Below, piece by piece: positions 34,646 through 42,554 of a stretch of DNA of 53,272 nt; position 1 is the stretch's first letter, and each line of letters starts with the position of its first letter. Under the pieces are notes generated by a model that was not told the origin of the DNA, did no database searches, and saw only the letters and a list, made by a program, of their open reading frames with translations. The DNA comes from Sphaerospermopsis aphanizomenoides BCCUSP55 (GTDB taxonomy: Bacteria > Cyanobacteriota > Cyanobacteriia > Cyanobacteriales > Nostocaceae). Position numbers and translations under genes: made by a program. The stretch spans positions 1 through 53,272 of the forward strand of contig NZ_LUFH02000032.1 of NCBI RefSeq assembly GCF_001586785.1. Reading direction: 5' to 3'.

Positions 34646-35940
34646 TAGTCCCTTAACGCTTCGTCTTTTAAATATTTCCCCCAGAAGAAAAATGGAACTA
34701 AACCTCCTATTCCCATTGTTCCCAAAATACATCCGATCATGATCAGTCTGGTTTCTAGGGGAAGAGGCCACCCAAAAACTCCTATTCTGTAACTCTTTGC
34801 TTCTGACTTAACTGGTTTACCTCCTGGGGAACTAACTTCAACCTGAACATTATGATTAGAACCGCGTTTTGCGTTAGGTTGGGTATAGGTAATTTCATAC
34901 TCTCCTAATAAAGCATTCAGGAAAAGTTGTAAATTTTCTGCAATAGCATCCGCATCTCCTGAAAATTCCGCAATACCTCCAGTTATTTTGGCAATTTCTG
35001 CTAACCGTTTTTCATCTACAAATTCTTCTTCAGGAACTTTTTTTTCTCCTTTACCAATATCCGCACGGGTAGCTGCTCTACCAAGTTTATATTTTTGACC
35101 TAAATATGTTGGTGTTAAACCATAACCCAAGGTATGTACAGTTATTTCAGTATTACGTTTGAGTAAGGTTTTCAGAGTTTGAAAATCTTTTGCTTCGTTA
35201 GGTTTATTGTGATAACCATCGGATAATAAAATAATTGACAGTCTAGGTTTTGGTTCTTGAGACTTTTCAGAAGGATAAAAACGAGTATCTTTACCATTCG
35301 CTAAAAATCTGACAGCTTTGGTTAAAGGCTCGTATAAATCTGTAGAAGCACAAGCTGGTAACGATGCGAGAAAATCAAGATGATTTTGTACTTTAAAATC
35401 TCCAGCGAATAAAAATTTATCGAGAGTGTCATTATTAATGGGATAACCTTTGCAGTCCTTACCAGGTTCACCAAAAGGAACAATAGATATTTGAGTCTGA
35501 CCACCCCTTTCACTTGACATTTTTGTGAATTTACGAATGGCGTTAATTGCCCCAGTAATTTTTTTACCACCTCTACTATCTGGTTTATCCATACTGCCAC
35601 TCATATCCAGTAAAACTAGAATGTAAGCAGGTGGTGGGATGGTTTCTTCAGAGCTTTTCCAGTCTTGATTTTTAAATGTCACCTCTTTGTTATCTACTAT
35701 TACTTTAAAATCGGTATCTTGTAGACCCATTACAGGTCTGTCATCTTCTGTTTCTACTCCAATCCTGATAGAAATTCTATTTTGATTTACTTTAGGATTA
35801 CCCACAATTTCTGCAACTTTAGCCTGACCAAAACTAGGCAGAGTTAAAGAAGCTACTATTAGTATAGATAAACTAAGCTTGCGGGTCAAGGAAGCGGTTA
35901 TAGTAAACAAACCGATAGATTTTTGTGTCTTTTTGTCCAT
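34645..35940 (-). CDS. secreted or anchored vWA-domain protein
   Basis: The 431-residue protein has a signal sequence (LSLSILIVASLTLPSFGQA, ending near residue 39). A beta-sandwich follows (residues about 45-95). The vWA domain has YILVLLDMSGSMDKPD (DMSGS motif), a SSERGGQTQISIVPFGE segment, and LSIILLSDGYHNKP. A C-terminal membrane helix (LIMIGCILGTMGIGGLVPFF) is followed by a short basic tail, so the vWA domain is extracytoplasmic with a membrane anchor. The first 68 bases overlap the upstream FHA-like gene. The lipoprotein genes downstream are translationally coupled to it. Confidence 0.85.
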   Translation of the reverse strand: MDKKTQKSIGLFTITASLTRKLSLSILIVASLTLPSFGQAKVAEIVGNPKVNQNRISIRIGVETEDDRPVMGLQDTDFKVIVDNKEVTFKNQDWKSSEETIPPPAYILVLLDMSGSMDKPDSRGGKKITGAINAIRKFTKMSSERGGQTQISIVPFGEPGKDCKGYPINNDTLDKFLFAGDFKVQNHLDFLASLPACASTDLYEPLTKAVRFLANGKDTRFYPSEKSQEPKPRLSIILLSDGYHNKPNEAKDFQTLKTLLKRNTEITVHTLGYGLTPTYLGQKYKLGRAATRADIGKGEKKVPEEEFVDEKRLAEIAKITGGIAEFSGDADAIAENLQLFLNALLGEYEITYTQPNAKRGSNHNVQVEVSSPGGKPVKSEAKSYRIGVFGWPLPLETRLIMIGCILGTMGIGGLVPFFFWGKYLKDEALRD

Positions 35941-36955
35941 CTTGCGGTATTGGGTAAAATGTCAAAACGAAATTATGTTTTAAACGAATATTGGCGCGAG
36001 AGGTTAAACGTTGACCGTTGACTTCAATACAGCTAAAAGCAACGGGATTAGGAATTAATGTTGCATCACGATTAGCAATTTTTAAATCAGCAACGTGCAA
36101 AGGTAAACCAGGAATATAAATGTGTGATCTATTTGCAGCAGAACCAATTCTTACAGTACCAGTTCCAGGTAGTTGAATAGATAAACCTTCTTCAATTTCA
36201 TAGTCATCACGACTAACAAATTTGAGTATAGATTTATCAATATAGGGAAAACTTTTGTTAACGGTTTTTTGGTTGGGATCTATATCTTCATAGTTGGGTC
36301 CTGTGTATTCAAACCCAGTACCAGCCCTCAAAGCAGCTAAATAGCTGGGTGAGTTGGTGATACTAAATGTTAAACCTAATAATAAACCTAAAATAGAAAA
36401 TCCTAAAGGATCTTCAAAACCTTTTAAATCTTCTGGTATTTCTCCTATTATAGTACGAATAATTTCAAAAATTGCCGCAGAAATTAAACTGGCTGTACTA
36501 GCACCAAAAACACTAACTTTTAACCTCTGCCAAAAGCGTTTACTATCTCCTGCTTCCATGCTGTGCCATCGCCAAGTTAAGCCTTCTGCAAGACCTACTG
36601 AAAAACCAATTAATAACCAACCAATAATTCTAATAATTGGTGGAGGAATGGGACTTTGTGGTAAAAAGAGAATTTGGGATATACCACCAGAAATTAAACC
36701 TGCCAAAGTTCCTAAACCAAAAGCTATTAATAAGGGAGTTTTAGCAGTGCGAAAACTGAGTTTTGGTCTGGTGGGGTTACTGATAAATATTTCGTTCATC
36801 ACCATTCCACAAGCAAGGGAAATGGCGATACAGGGAAATAGGGTAATTTCGGGAAAATCTTTGAGTAGCCCTATATCAGTGAGGAAGAATTGGCCAATGT
36901 TCCAGCCAATTAAGGCTGATAATAAGCCGGCTAATATGTAAAGGTAGATTCTCAT
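35873..36955 (-). CDS. polytopic membrane protein with FHA-like C-terminal domain
   Basis: Residues 1-215 contain about six membrane helices, starting with IYLYILAGLLSALIGW. The stretch GTLAGLISGGISQILFLPQS is closely similar to the membrane repeat of the two vWA paralogues, so it is the same domain without a vWA part. Residues about 250-360 look like an FHA fold (TVRIGSAANRSHIYIPGL, LTSRANIRLKHNFVLTF), again lacking a clear Ser-x-x-His core. It overlaps the vWA gene downstream by 68 bp and follows the 36958 gene after 2 bp. It probably forms the membrane hub of the complex. Confidence 0.75.
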   Translation of the reverse strand: MRIYLYILAGLLSALIGWNIGQFFLTDIGLLKDFPEITLFPCIAISLACGMVMNEIFISNPTRPKLSFRTAKTPLLIAFGLGTLAGLISGGISQILFLPQSPIPPPIIRIIGWLLIGFSVGLAEGLTWRWHSMEAGDSKRFWQRLKVSVFGASTASLISAAIFEIIRTIIGEIPEDLKGFEDPLGFSILGLLLGLTFSITNSPSYLAALRAGTGFEYTGPNYEDIDPNQKTVNKSFPYIDKSILKFVSRDDYEIEEGLSIQLPGTGTVRIGSAANRSHIYIPGLPLHVADLKIANRDATLIPNPVAFSCIEVNGQRLTSRANIRLKHNFVLTFYPIPQDGQKDTKIYRFVYYNRFLDPQA

Positions 36956-36957
36956 AA

Positions 36958-37461
36958 TTATTTCTTTGTAGTAGAAGATTTCAAATATTGTTCTACAGAA
37001 TCTTGTAATTTTTTTTGCGTTTGTTTCTCTGGTATCATATATCCATGTGCTTCACCATATTGAAGTTGATAATTATATATACCTTCTGCCAATTTATTTC
37101 TATCATTACCCAGTTTTTTCTTGGCTTGATCATAACTAAAATTATCTACTTTTAAGACATTGGCAATAGCTTGAATGATTTCTTCCTCAGAATATTCGCT
37201 GTATTGTCTTTTTGAGCGAATATTTTTAATAATTGAATCAATTGTTTTTTGAGTATTTTCCCAGTTTTCTCTAGTTGTCGCCTGTTTAATTTTTTCATCC
37301 GGTATTGATTGATCTTTATTTGTTTCAACTTGCTTAATTTGTTTACCTTCTCGTTTAGTAGGACTTTGAGAAAAATTCGGCTCTGGCAAAAATATAGAGC
37401 CAAAAATACAGCCCAATAAAAACACTATCATTGATATAAATACAAGCAATCTGACTGTCAT
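36958..37461 (-). CDS. small membrane-anchored hypothetical protein
   Basis: An N-terminal hydrophobic segment (LLVFISMIVFLLGCIFGSIF) could be an anchor or a lipobox around Cys18. The rest is charged and helical. Its C-terminal region (EEEIIQAIANVLKVDNFSYD, LAEGIYNYQLQYGEAHGY) resembles the C-terminal 110 residues of the next protein upstream (37502-39673). That implies a shared domain. The family is unknown to me. It is 2 bp from the FHA-like membrane gene, so it is likely translated with it. Confidence 0.65.
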   Translation of the reverse strand: MTVRLLVFISMIVFLLGCIFGSIFLPEPNFSQSPTKREGKQIKQVETNKDQSIPDEKIKQATTRENWENTQKTIDSIIKNIRSKRQYSEYSEEEIIQAIANVLKVDNFSYDQAKKKLGNDRNKLAEGIYNYQLQYGEAHGYMIPEKQTQKKLQDSVEQYLKSSTTKK

Positions 37462-37501
37462 AATCTTATCCTCAAAAATGATTTAATAAATATACAATTT
37501 A

Positions 37502-39673
37502 TTAATACATAGACTCTACCTCACGTTTTAGTCTCTTGTAAGAAGATTGTTGAACAGTAAAATAACCAAAGGCATTTTTGCTTTCACTTTCATTGAGTGT
37601 TTGATATTCATATATTATTTCAGCTATTTTTCTACGATCATTTGATGATGGATTCTTCCTAGCATTGTTATAAATTTCTTTAAAATTTGTATCTCCCAAG
37701 TTGATACTGATGTGATTCAAGACGATATCTCTGTTACTGATACTAGGAAATTTAGTTGTTACTTCTGAAATAATTTTTTCTATTGCGTTAATGGTCTGAT
37801 TAAATTGTTGTTGTTGTATTGCATCTTGAATCTTATCCTCTTTATCTTTTATGTCTTTATCTCCTTGGTTTGCAATAGTAGTTTCATCATAAATTGGTTC
37901 ATCTTGTTTGACTTTGGGGAGAGGATTATTGTTTTTTACTGAATTACCAGAATTAGTTTGTTTTTCAGAATCTCTTTGTTGCGATATATTTACTCTATGC
38001 TGCTCCTGATTTGAGGAATGGTTTAAGCGCACAAATAAAGCCTTAATCAACCAACTGTAAACAATACTAAAGAAAAGAACAAGAAGTAGAGTAAATAAAG
38101 CGTCATGACGTGATACAGTTTGTCCTTCAGAAAGAAACTCAATAATTTTTTCAAGCAAATTCTGTTTTCTTCTTAGTCTTAATTTAAAAACTTCTTTAGA
38201 ACCTTGAACTTCATTAAATACATCTTTAGGTACTATACCTTGACTCACTTGATAAAAGTAAGCAGAAAGTGAATAATCTTTCACATTTTCAAACAACTTA
38301 GCAAAAGCAGTATATTTTCCTAACTTAAATTTATAAGAAGCATAACTTGAATATATTTCTTGTTTATGAGATGCTAAACCTACCCAAGTTTGAGGATCAC
38401 ATTTATACAAATTAGGTGGAATAACTGTTTTGCTATCAACAATTAATTGTAAATCATGTTCAACATCCTTAATAAAATCTTTACAACCTGATGCCCAAAC
38501 ACTATCATTACTTCTTAATAACCAAGCAATAGCTTCTGGCGTAATTTTTGGCGACTCATTTAATAACTCTGGTAAAATACATTTAATGCTATTAGCTAAT
38601 TTGTCTTTAGGTAAAGCAGAACGTATGGCTTTTTGAAATTCTAAAGAAACAGTTTGATTATCATCAGGGTTTTGACCAGGTTTTATATTTAACCAACCCA
38701 AAAACTCTAACATTGTCTCTGGAATCACAACTGCTCTTAAAGTGATTAATCTCACCATTTGCGGGCTATAAATTTTTTGAGCAATAGCTGTTTTCGCTCC
38801 TTGTCCATCAAATAAAGTATGCCAATATGCTGAGGTGATTTTGTCATTAGCTAAAGCATCGGCAATTACTTTTACATTTTCCGGTTTTACCTGGGAACTA
38901 TTCATTAAACCGCGAATAGCTGATTTAATAGCCTCCTCATCTGTAACAACTGCTGGTGGCAATACCTTGGGAGTATTACTAATGGCTTTTTGCAATATTT
39001 GATAAGCTTTATCAGAAGCAGCTTGAATGACTAAAAACCGTTCTGGTTTTTCTAATGCTTCTACATTAAACGCCCAAGAAATAGGTTGACCATTTTTATT
39101 AGCGTTATATTTTTTATATGCTAAAGAGTTGATACTGTGTAAATTCAATTGTTCCGTTGGCGAAAGTAATACTGGTTTATGATCATTTTTATCAATATCT
39201 CTAGGAGTTACTTGTGCAGAAGTTAGAGTATTGATATCATATATATGGGGATTTCCTACTTCCTGAATATCAAAGGGATTAAATCTTGGTGGTGTTTCCT
39301 GATTTTCCCACCAAGCTAGTAAATATCGCAGATTTTGAAACGCATCTTTTTCCATGCCTTGAGTGAAAAAATAACGATACATGGAAGCACTGCGTCCTTT
39401 TTCATCCCTTCCCCGTGTAACTATAGCTAATACAGAAAAAGTATTTTCTCCTGTTCCTAAAACCCGGCCAATAATGGCAGGTTGATCACTATAAGCACCT
39501 TCAGCAACGGCAAATTCCCGGTTAGCAATAGATCGCTCAATAACTTCGGGAATGCGCTCAGTTGTCACATTCATATATTGTCCAGTGAAACCTAACGACA
39601 CCCAACCATCAACTGTTTGTTGTGGTCTAATACCGGTACTAAATTCGTGAATTTCAATGATTGATAAATTCAT
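37502..39673 (-). CDS. large GTPase-associated-type protein with one membrane helix
   Basis: This 723-residue protein has a conserved N-terminal domain (residues 1-170), with TGIRPQQTVDGWVSLGFTG, AYSDQPAIIGRVLG and FSVLAIVTRGRDEKGRSA. A helical middle follows. A membrane helix is at about 525-545 (ALFTLLLVLFFSIVYSWLI). The charged C-terminal part is similar to the 36958 protein. The gene starts 4 bp after the first GTPase gene. Its size and position next to paired GTPases recall the GTPase-associated protein 1 (GAP1) families, but I cannot confirm the match. It could be the effector or scaffold on which the GTPases act. Confidence 0.65.
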   Translation of the reverse strand: MNLSIIEIHEFSTGIRPQQTVDGWVSLGFTGQYMNVTTERIPEVIERSIANREFAVAEGAYSDQPAIIGRVLGTGENTFSVLAIVTRGRDEKGRSASMYRYFFTQGMEKDAFQNLRYLLAWWENQETPPRFNPFDIQEVGNPHIYDINTLTSAQVTPRDIDKNDHKPVLLSPTEQLNLHSINSLAYKKYNANKNGQPISWAFNVEALEKPERFLVIQAASDKAYQILQKAISNTPKVLPPAVVTDEEAIKSAIRGLMNSSQVKPENVKVIADALANDKITSAYWHTLFDGQGAKTAIAQKIYSPQMVRLITLRAVVIPETMLEFLGWLNIKPGQNPDDNQTVSLEFQKAIRSALPKDKLANSIKCILPELLNESPKITPEAIAWLLRSNDSVWASGCKDFIKDVEHDLQLIVDSKTVIPPNLYKCDPQTWVGLASHKQEIYSSYASYKFKLGKYTAFAKLFENVKDYSLSAYFYQVSQGIVPKDVFNEVQGSKEVFKLRLRRKQNLLEKIIEFLSEGQTVSRHDALFTLLLVLFFSIVYSWLIKALFVRLNHSSNQEQHRVNISQQRDSEKQTNSGNSVKNNNPLPKVKQDEPIYDETTIANQGDKDIKDKEDKIQDAIQQQQFNQTINAIEKIISEVTTKFPSISNRDIVLNHISINLGDTNFKEIYNNARKNPSSNDRRKIAEIIYEYQTLNESESKNAFGYFTVQQSSYKRLKREVESMY

Positions 39674-39677
39674 GCGT

Positions 39678-40589
39678 TTAACCCTTGTCTAATTCTCTAT
39701 GGCGATCGCCTGTACATAACCAATAAATCGGCGCTACTAAACCAAAAGGCCGCCAGCGTTTGGGATCTTTAATCATTGCTGATACACCATCACGACTGCG
39801 ACGATCTAAGTTAACGTTGGGTTCAGGACAATTCTGTCCCAACATTCCAAAAGCAGAAGCGGTAAAGTAATTTACTTCACCTGCGCCCATTTGTTGCCAA
39901 GTTTGCAACTTTGCACATACTTGAGAAAAACGAGCTTTAGCTAAAAAATCTGGTTGATGGCGATTTACCCATAATTCTGATTGTTCGCATTTAGTTAATA
40001 CCAAGGCAATTCTTCTAAATCCACGATTAATATCTGTGCGATCTAAAGCGGTCAAGAATTTATCTAAAGCATTCACATAGTCTGAATCCTTACGACTTGT
40101 ACCATCTATTAACAACATAATGCCGGTTGCTTGTAGGCAATCTTCCATGTAATCTTGCAGTTTTGGATTTCCTGATTGTTGTAGTAAATCAGCAAAAAAT
40201 TCTCCTGCATAGTCTTTACAACTGATATTAAGATTGGCTAATTTTGAACCAATTGTGGCTTGAGGATTCTTCCAAGAAAATTGTGCTTTGAGAGTAATTG
40301 TTAAAGTGTAATCTTTCACCTCTGCTGCATTAGCATTTAGGTCTGTAGGTTCTAGTTGTAAACCTTGTTCTAATATGTTTTGTGCTTTACTAACTAAATC
40401 CTCTCCTGCTTCACCTACAGGAGTAACAGTTTGTACTGGACTTTTGGGATCGGCATTTGGCCACCGTGCTAAAGAAGCCATGTATGCTGTTTTTCCAGCA
40501 CTGCGATCGCCTATTACCCGAATTACAGCACTACTTTGTAGGGGTTCAGAAATAGTATTTTTATTTTTTTTGAAGAAATCAAGCATCAT
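39678..40589 (-). CDS. P-loop GTPase-like protein 1
   Basis: The P-loop is VIGDRSAGKTAYMASLA (residues 26-42, GDRSAGKT at 27-34). A switch-like ISCKDYAGEFFADLL follows (equivalent of Asp-x-x-Gly), then IMLLIDGTSRKDSDYV, and the guanine-specificity position reads VLTKCEQSE, with Cys-Glu in place of the usual Asp. The C-terminal PKRWRPFGLVAPIYWLCTG recurs in GTPase 2. It belongs to a TRAFAC-like group used with GTPase-associated proteins in bacterial conflict systems. It is 303 residues, cytosolic, and overlaps the upstream GTPase gene by 11 bp. Confidence 0.78.
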   Translation of the reverse strand: MMLDFFKKNKNTISEPLQSSAVIRVIGDRSAGKTAYMASLARWPNADPKSPVQTVTPVGEAGEDLVSKAQNILEQGLQLEPTDLNANAAEVKDYTLTITLKAQFSWKNPQATIGSKLANLNISCKDYAGEFFADLLQQSGNPKLQDYMEDCLQATGIMLLIDGTSRKDSDYVNALDKFLTALDRTDINRGFRRIALVLTKCEQSELWVNRHQPDFLAKARFSQVCAKLQTWQQMGAGEVNYFTASAFGMLGQNCPEPNVNLDRRSRDGVSAMIKDPKRWRPFGLVAPIYWLCTGDRHRELDKG

Positions 40590-41400
40590 ATCTCATCCTT
40601 TTACCTGTACTTAACCAATAGAGAGGGGAAATTAAACCGTAGGGTTGCCAACGATTTGGCTCTCGTAAAACTGAATTTCTACCGTTTGTTCCCCACTCTT
40701 CAATGCGATTAGGTCGGGGATCATTACGTCCCAAAACTCCAAAAGTTGATACAGCATAAAAGGTTAAATTCTTCCCAGGAATTTTATCTTGTAAAACTTT
40801 TTTAGTTTCAGGAAGATGAACATCAAATAAATCAATTTCTGGGTCTAAACGCCCTGGCCAAAGTTCTCCTCGCTCACACTTACTCATTACTACTGCTAAC
40901 CGTAGATCATTAGCCCTTTCATGTTTATCCATTTCGTCAATAAATCGTTTTAAAACTCGACTGTAAGACCTATCAGTTCCATATTTCCACTCTGTTAATA
41001 AAATTAAACAACCACTAACATCTTTGGTTAAACATTCATCTATAAATTCTTGATGCAAGGAATTTGATGAACCATGTTCTAATTCATCAAAAATTTCTCC
41101 TGGATAGTCTCTTACGGCTAATGTAAATTTGTCTTTAGAAAAGCCATTTTTTACTTCTATATTAAAGGAGTAGACAGCTAAATCATCTATTGTTCTAACT
41201 TTAATAGTAGTAGGTTCTAAGGAACTACCTTCTAAAATAATGTTTTCAGCTTTGTCTGCTAAATTTTTTGTATCATCATTGAGTGGTTGAACATGAAAGT
41301 TTTTATTTTTGCGACTGCTTCTAGCTGGTTGATAAGCTAAAGCCGCTAGATAAGTGGTTTTACCTGAACTTCGTGGACCAATAACGCGAATGTTTCCCAT
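40579..41400 (-). CDS. P-loop GTPase-like protein 2
   Basis: This 273-residue paralogue of GTPase 1 has GPRSSGKTTYLAALA (P-loop 8-15), a switch element AVRDYPGEIFDEL, an ILLTEWKYGTDRSYS strand and VVMSKCERGELWPGR at the base-specificity position. The C-terminal PNRWQPYGLISPLYWLSTGK is shared with GTPase 1. It starts 16 bp after GTPase 3. The two products probably form a heterodimer, as expected for paired GTPases. Confidence 0.78.
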   Translation of the reverse strand: MGNIRVIGPRSSGKTTYLAALAYQPARSSRKNKNFHVQPLNDDTKNLADKAENIILEGSSLEPTTIKVRTIDDLAVYSFNIEVKNGFSKDKFTLAVRDYPGEIFDELEHGSSNSLHQEFIDECLTKDVSGCLILLTEWKYGTDRSYSRVLKRFIDEMDKHERANDLRLAVVMSKCERGELWPGRLDPEIDLFDVHLPETKKVLQDKIPGKNLTFYAVSTFGVLGRNDPRPNRIEEWGTNGRNSVLREPNRWQPYGLISPLYWLSTGKRMRYDA

Positions 41401-41416
41401 ATTTGTTTTATCCTCA

Positions 41417-42163
41417 CTATTTAGCTAAGAAACTACCGAGATAAATCCAAGGCAATTCTAATAAAGAACGATTATGAATAGATGTAATAAAACAACGAAC
41501 TGATAAACCAGAAACACTTTTATTAATTTGTTCTAACTGGGATTGAATAGGCCGGAAATAACGTTGCAGACTATATAAATGGCGTTGTTGCCAATTCATT
41601 TGAGCGCCATTAGGGTTGTAACCTAAAGTTGATGCTTCTTTGGATAAATTGCAAAACATATCCGCCTTATTCAAACAAATAACTATATGTCTAGCTTTGG
41701 GACAATCTTGGCGGAAAAAATCTACCCAGCGATCAAACCTATTACACCATTGTTGTTGACTCATAAATTGATCTACATCTATACTGGGCTGAAAATTTAA
41801 CCCCCGATGAGGTGGGAGGATGAGTAAAATTCCTTCACTTTCGCGGATAGTTTGCAAAAATCTGTTCCACTCAGTCGGGTTATCCTGTTGCCAACTTTTT
41901 CTCCATACTTCCCCTGGTGTATCTATCCAATCTACAAGGACTTGTTTATTGCCTGTGGGTAGTCGGACTTCAATATCTAAGAACCGATCTAAGATGACTT
42001 CTGTTTGGGCAATCTTGCCAGAAACTTCATCAAACATAAGATTGGATTTCAGAAAATCGTAGTCCTGGTTAATAACCTTGACATACTCATTTTTTGGGTT
42101 AGCCAACTCCATTGCTAAGTGTGTCTTGCCAGTAGCGCGATCGCCTATATAAACTACTCCCAC
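41417..42163 (-). CDS. P-loop GTPase-like protein 3
   Basis: This 248-residue protein starts at GTG 42163. It shows YIGDRATGKTHLAMELA (P-loop 7-14), VDWIDTPGEVWRKSW as the switch II element, and IVICLNKADMFCNL, a canonical Asn-Lys-x-Asp. It therefore keeps the classical guanine specificity motif that GTPases 1 and 2 have altered. The last 60 residues (FRPIQSQLEQINKSVSGLSV) are helical then end in a short strand region. It heads the run of three GTPase genes and follows a 391-bp gap. Confidence 0.8.
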   Translation of the reverse strand: MGVVYIGDRATGKTHLAMELANPKNEYVKVINQDYDFLKSNLMFDEVSGKIAQTEVILDRFLDIEVRLPTGNKQVLVDWIDTPGEVWRKSWQQDNPTEWNRFLQTIRESEGILLILPPHRGLNFQPSIDVDQFMSQQQWCNRFDRWVDFFRQDCPKARHIVICLNKADMFCNLSKEASTLGYNPNGAQMNWQQRHLYSLQRYFRPIQSQLEQINKSVSGLSVRCFITSIHNRSLLELPWIYLGSFLAK

Positions 42164-42554
42164 AGTTCTTACCTTTCACTATACTTGTAATAATACACAG
42201 TTAGGCTGTTACTAATCACATAAAGATTACGTAAATTTTTAAAACATAAAATTGAGTCTTGCATTGTTTTGTAACATTACATTGCTAGTAAATGGACTTA
42301 GATAAATTAACTATTTGATTGGAATTTACATAAACTTATGCAACTACACAGAAATAACGCCAGATTGTAGTCACTAAAATATACATAAATTTTGTTACTT
42401 GCTGGCAAATCTTTAGACCCGGGTGCTATTTAACCGTATTTATACGTAACGTACAACCTAAAGTTGTTTAAGAAAATTTTAATTTCCGTGATTTGGGAAT
42501 AATGTGACTCCCAGAAGATGTTTGGAAAAATCAAGAATTTCATGGGTTTACACC
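42164..42554. other. 391-bp gap between ATPase and GTPase genes
   Basis: No ORF of note is present. The sequence is AT-rich with a short GC patch (CCCGGGTG near 42419). It may hold the promoter of the unit starting at GTPase 3, but I can point to no specific box. The break separates the ATPase gene from the tightly packed genes downstream. Confidence 0.35.

Noticed and set aside
34646-34771. Longer N-terminus of the fourth lipoprotein
   Set aside because: It is in a shadow frame of the vWA gene and would hide the signal peptide and lipobox; the TAATG start at 34645 is preferred.
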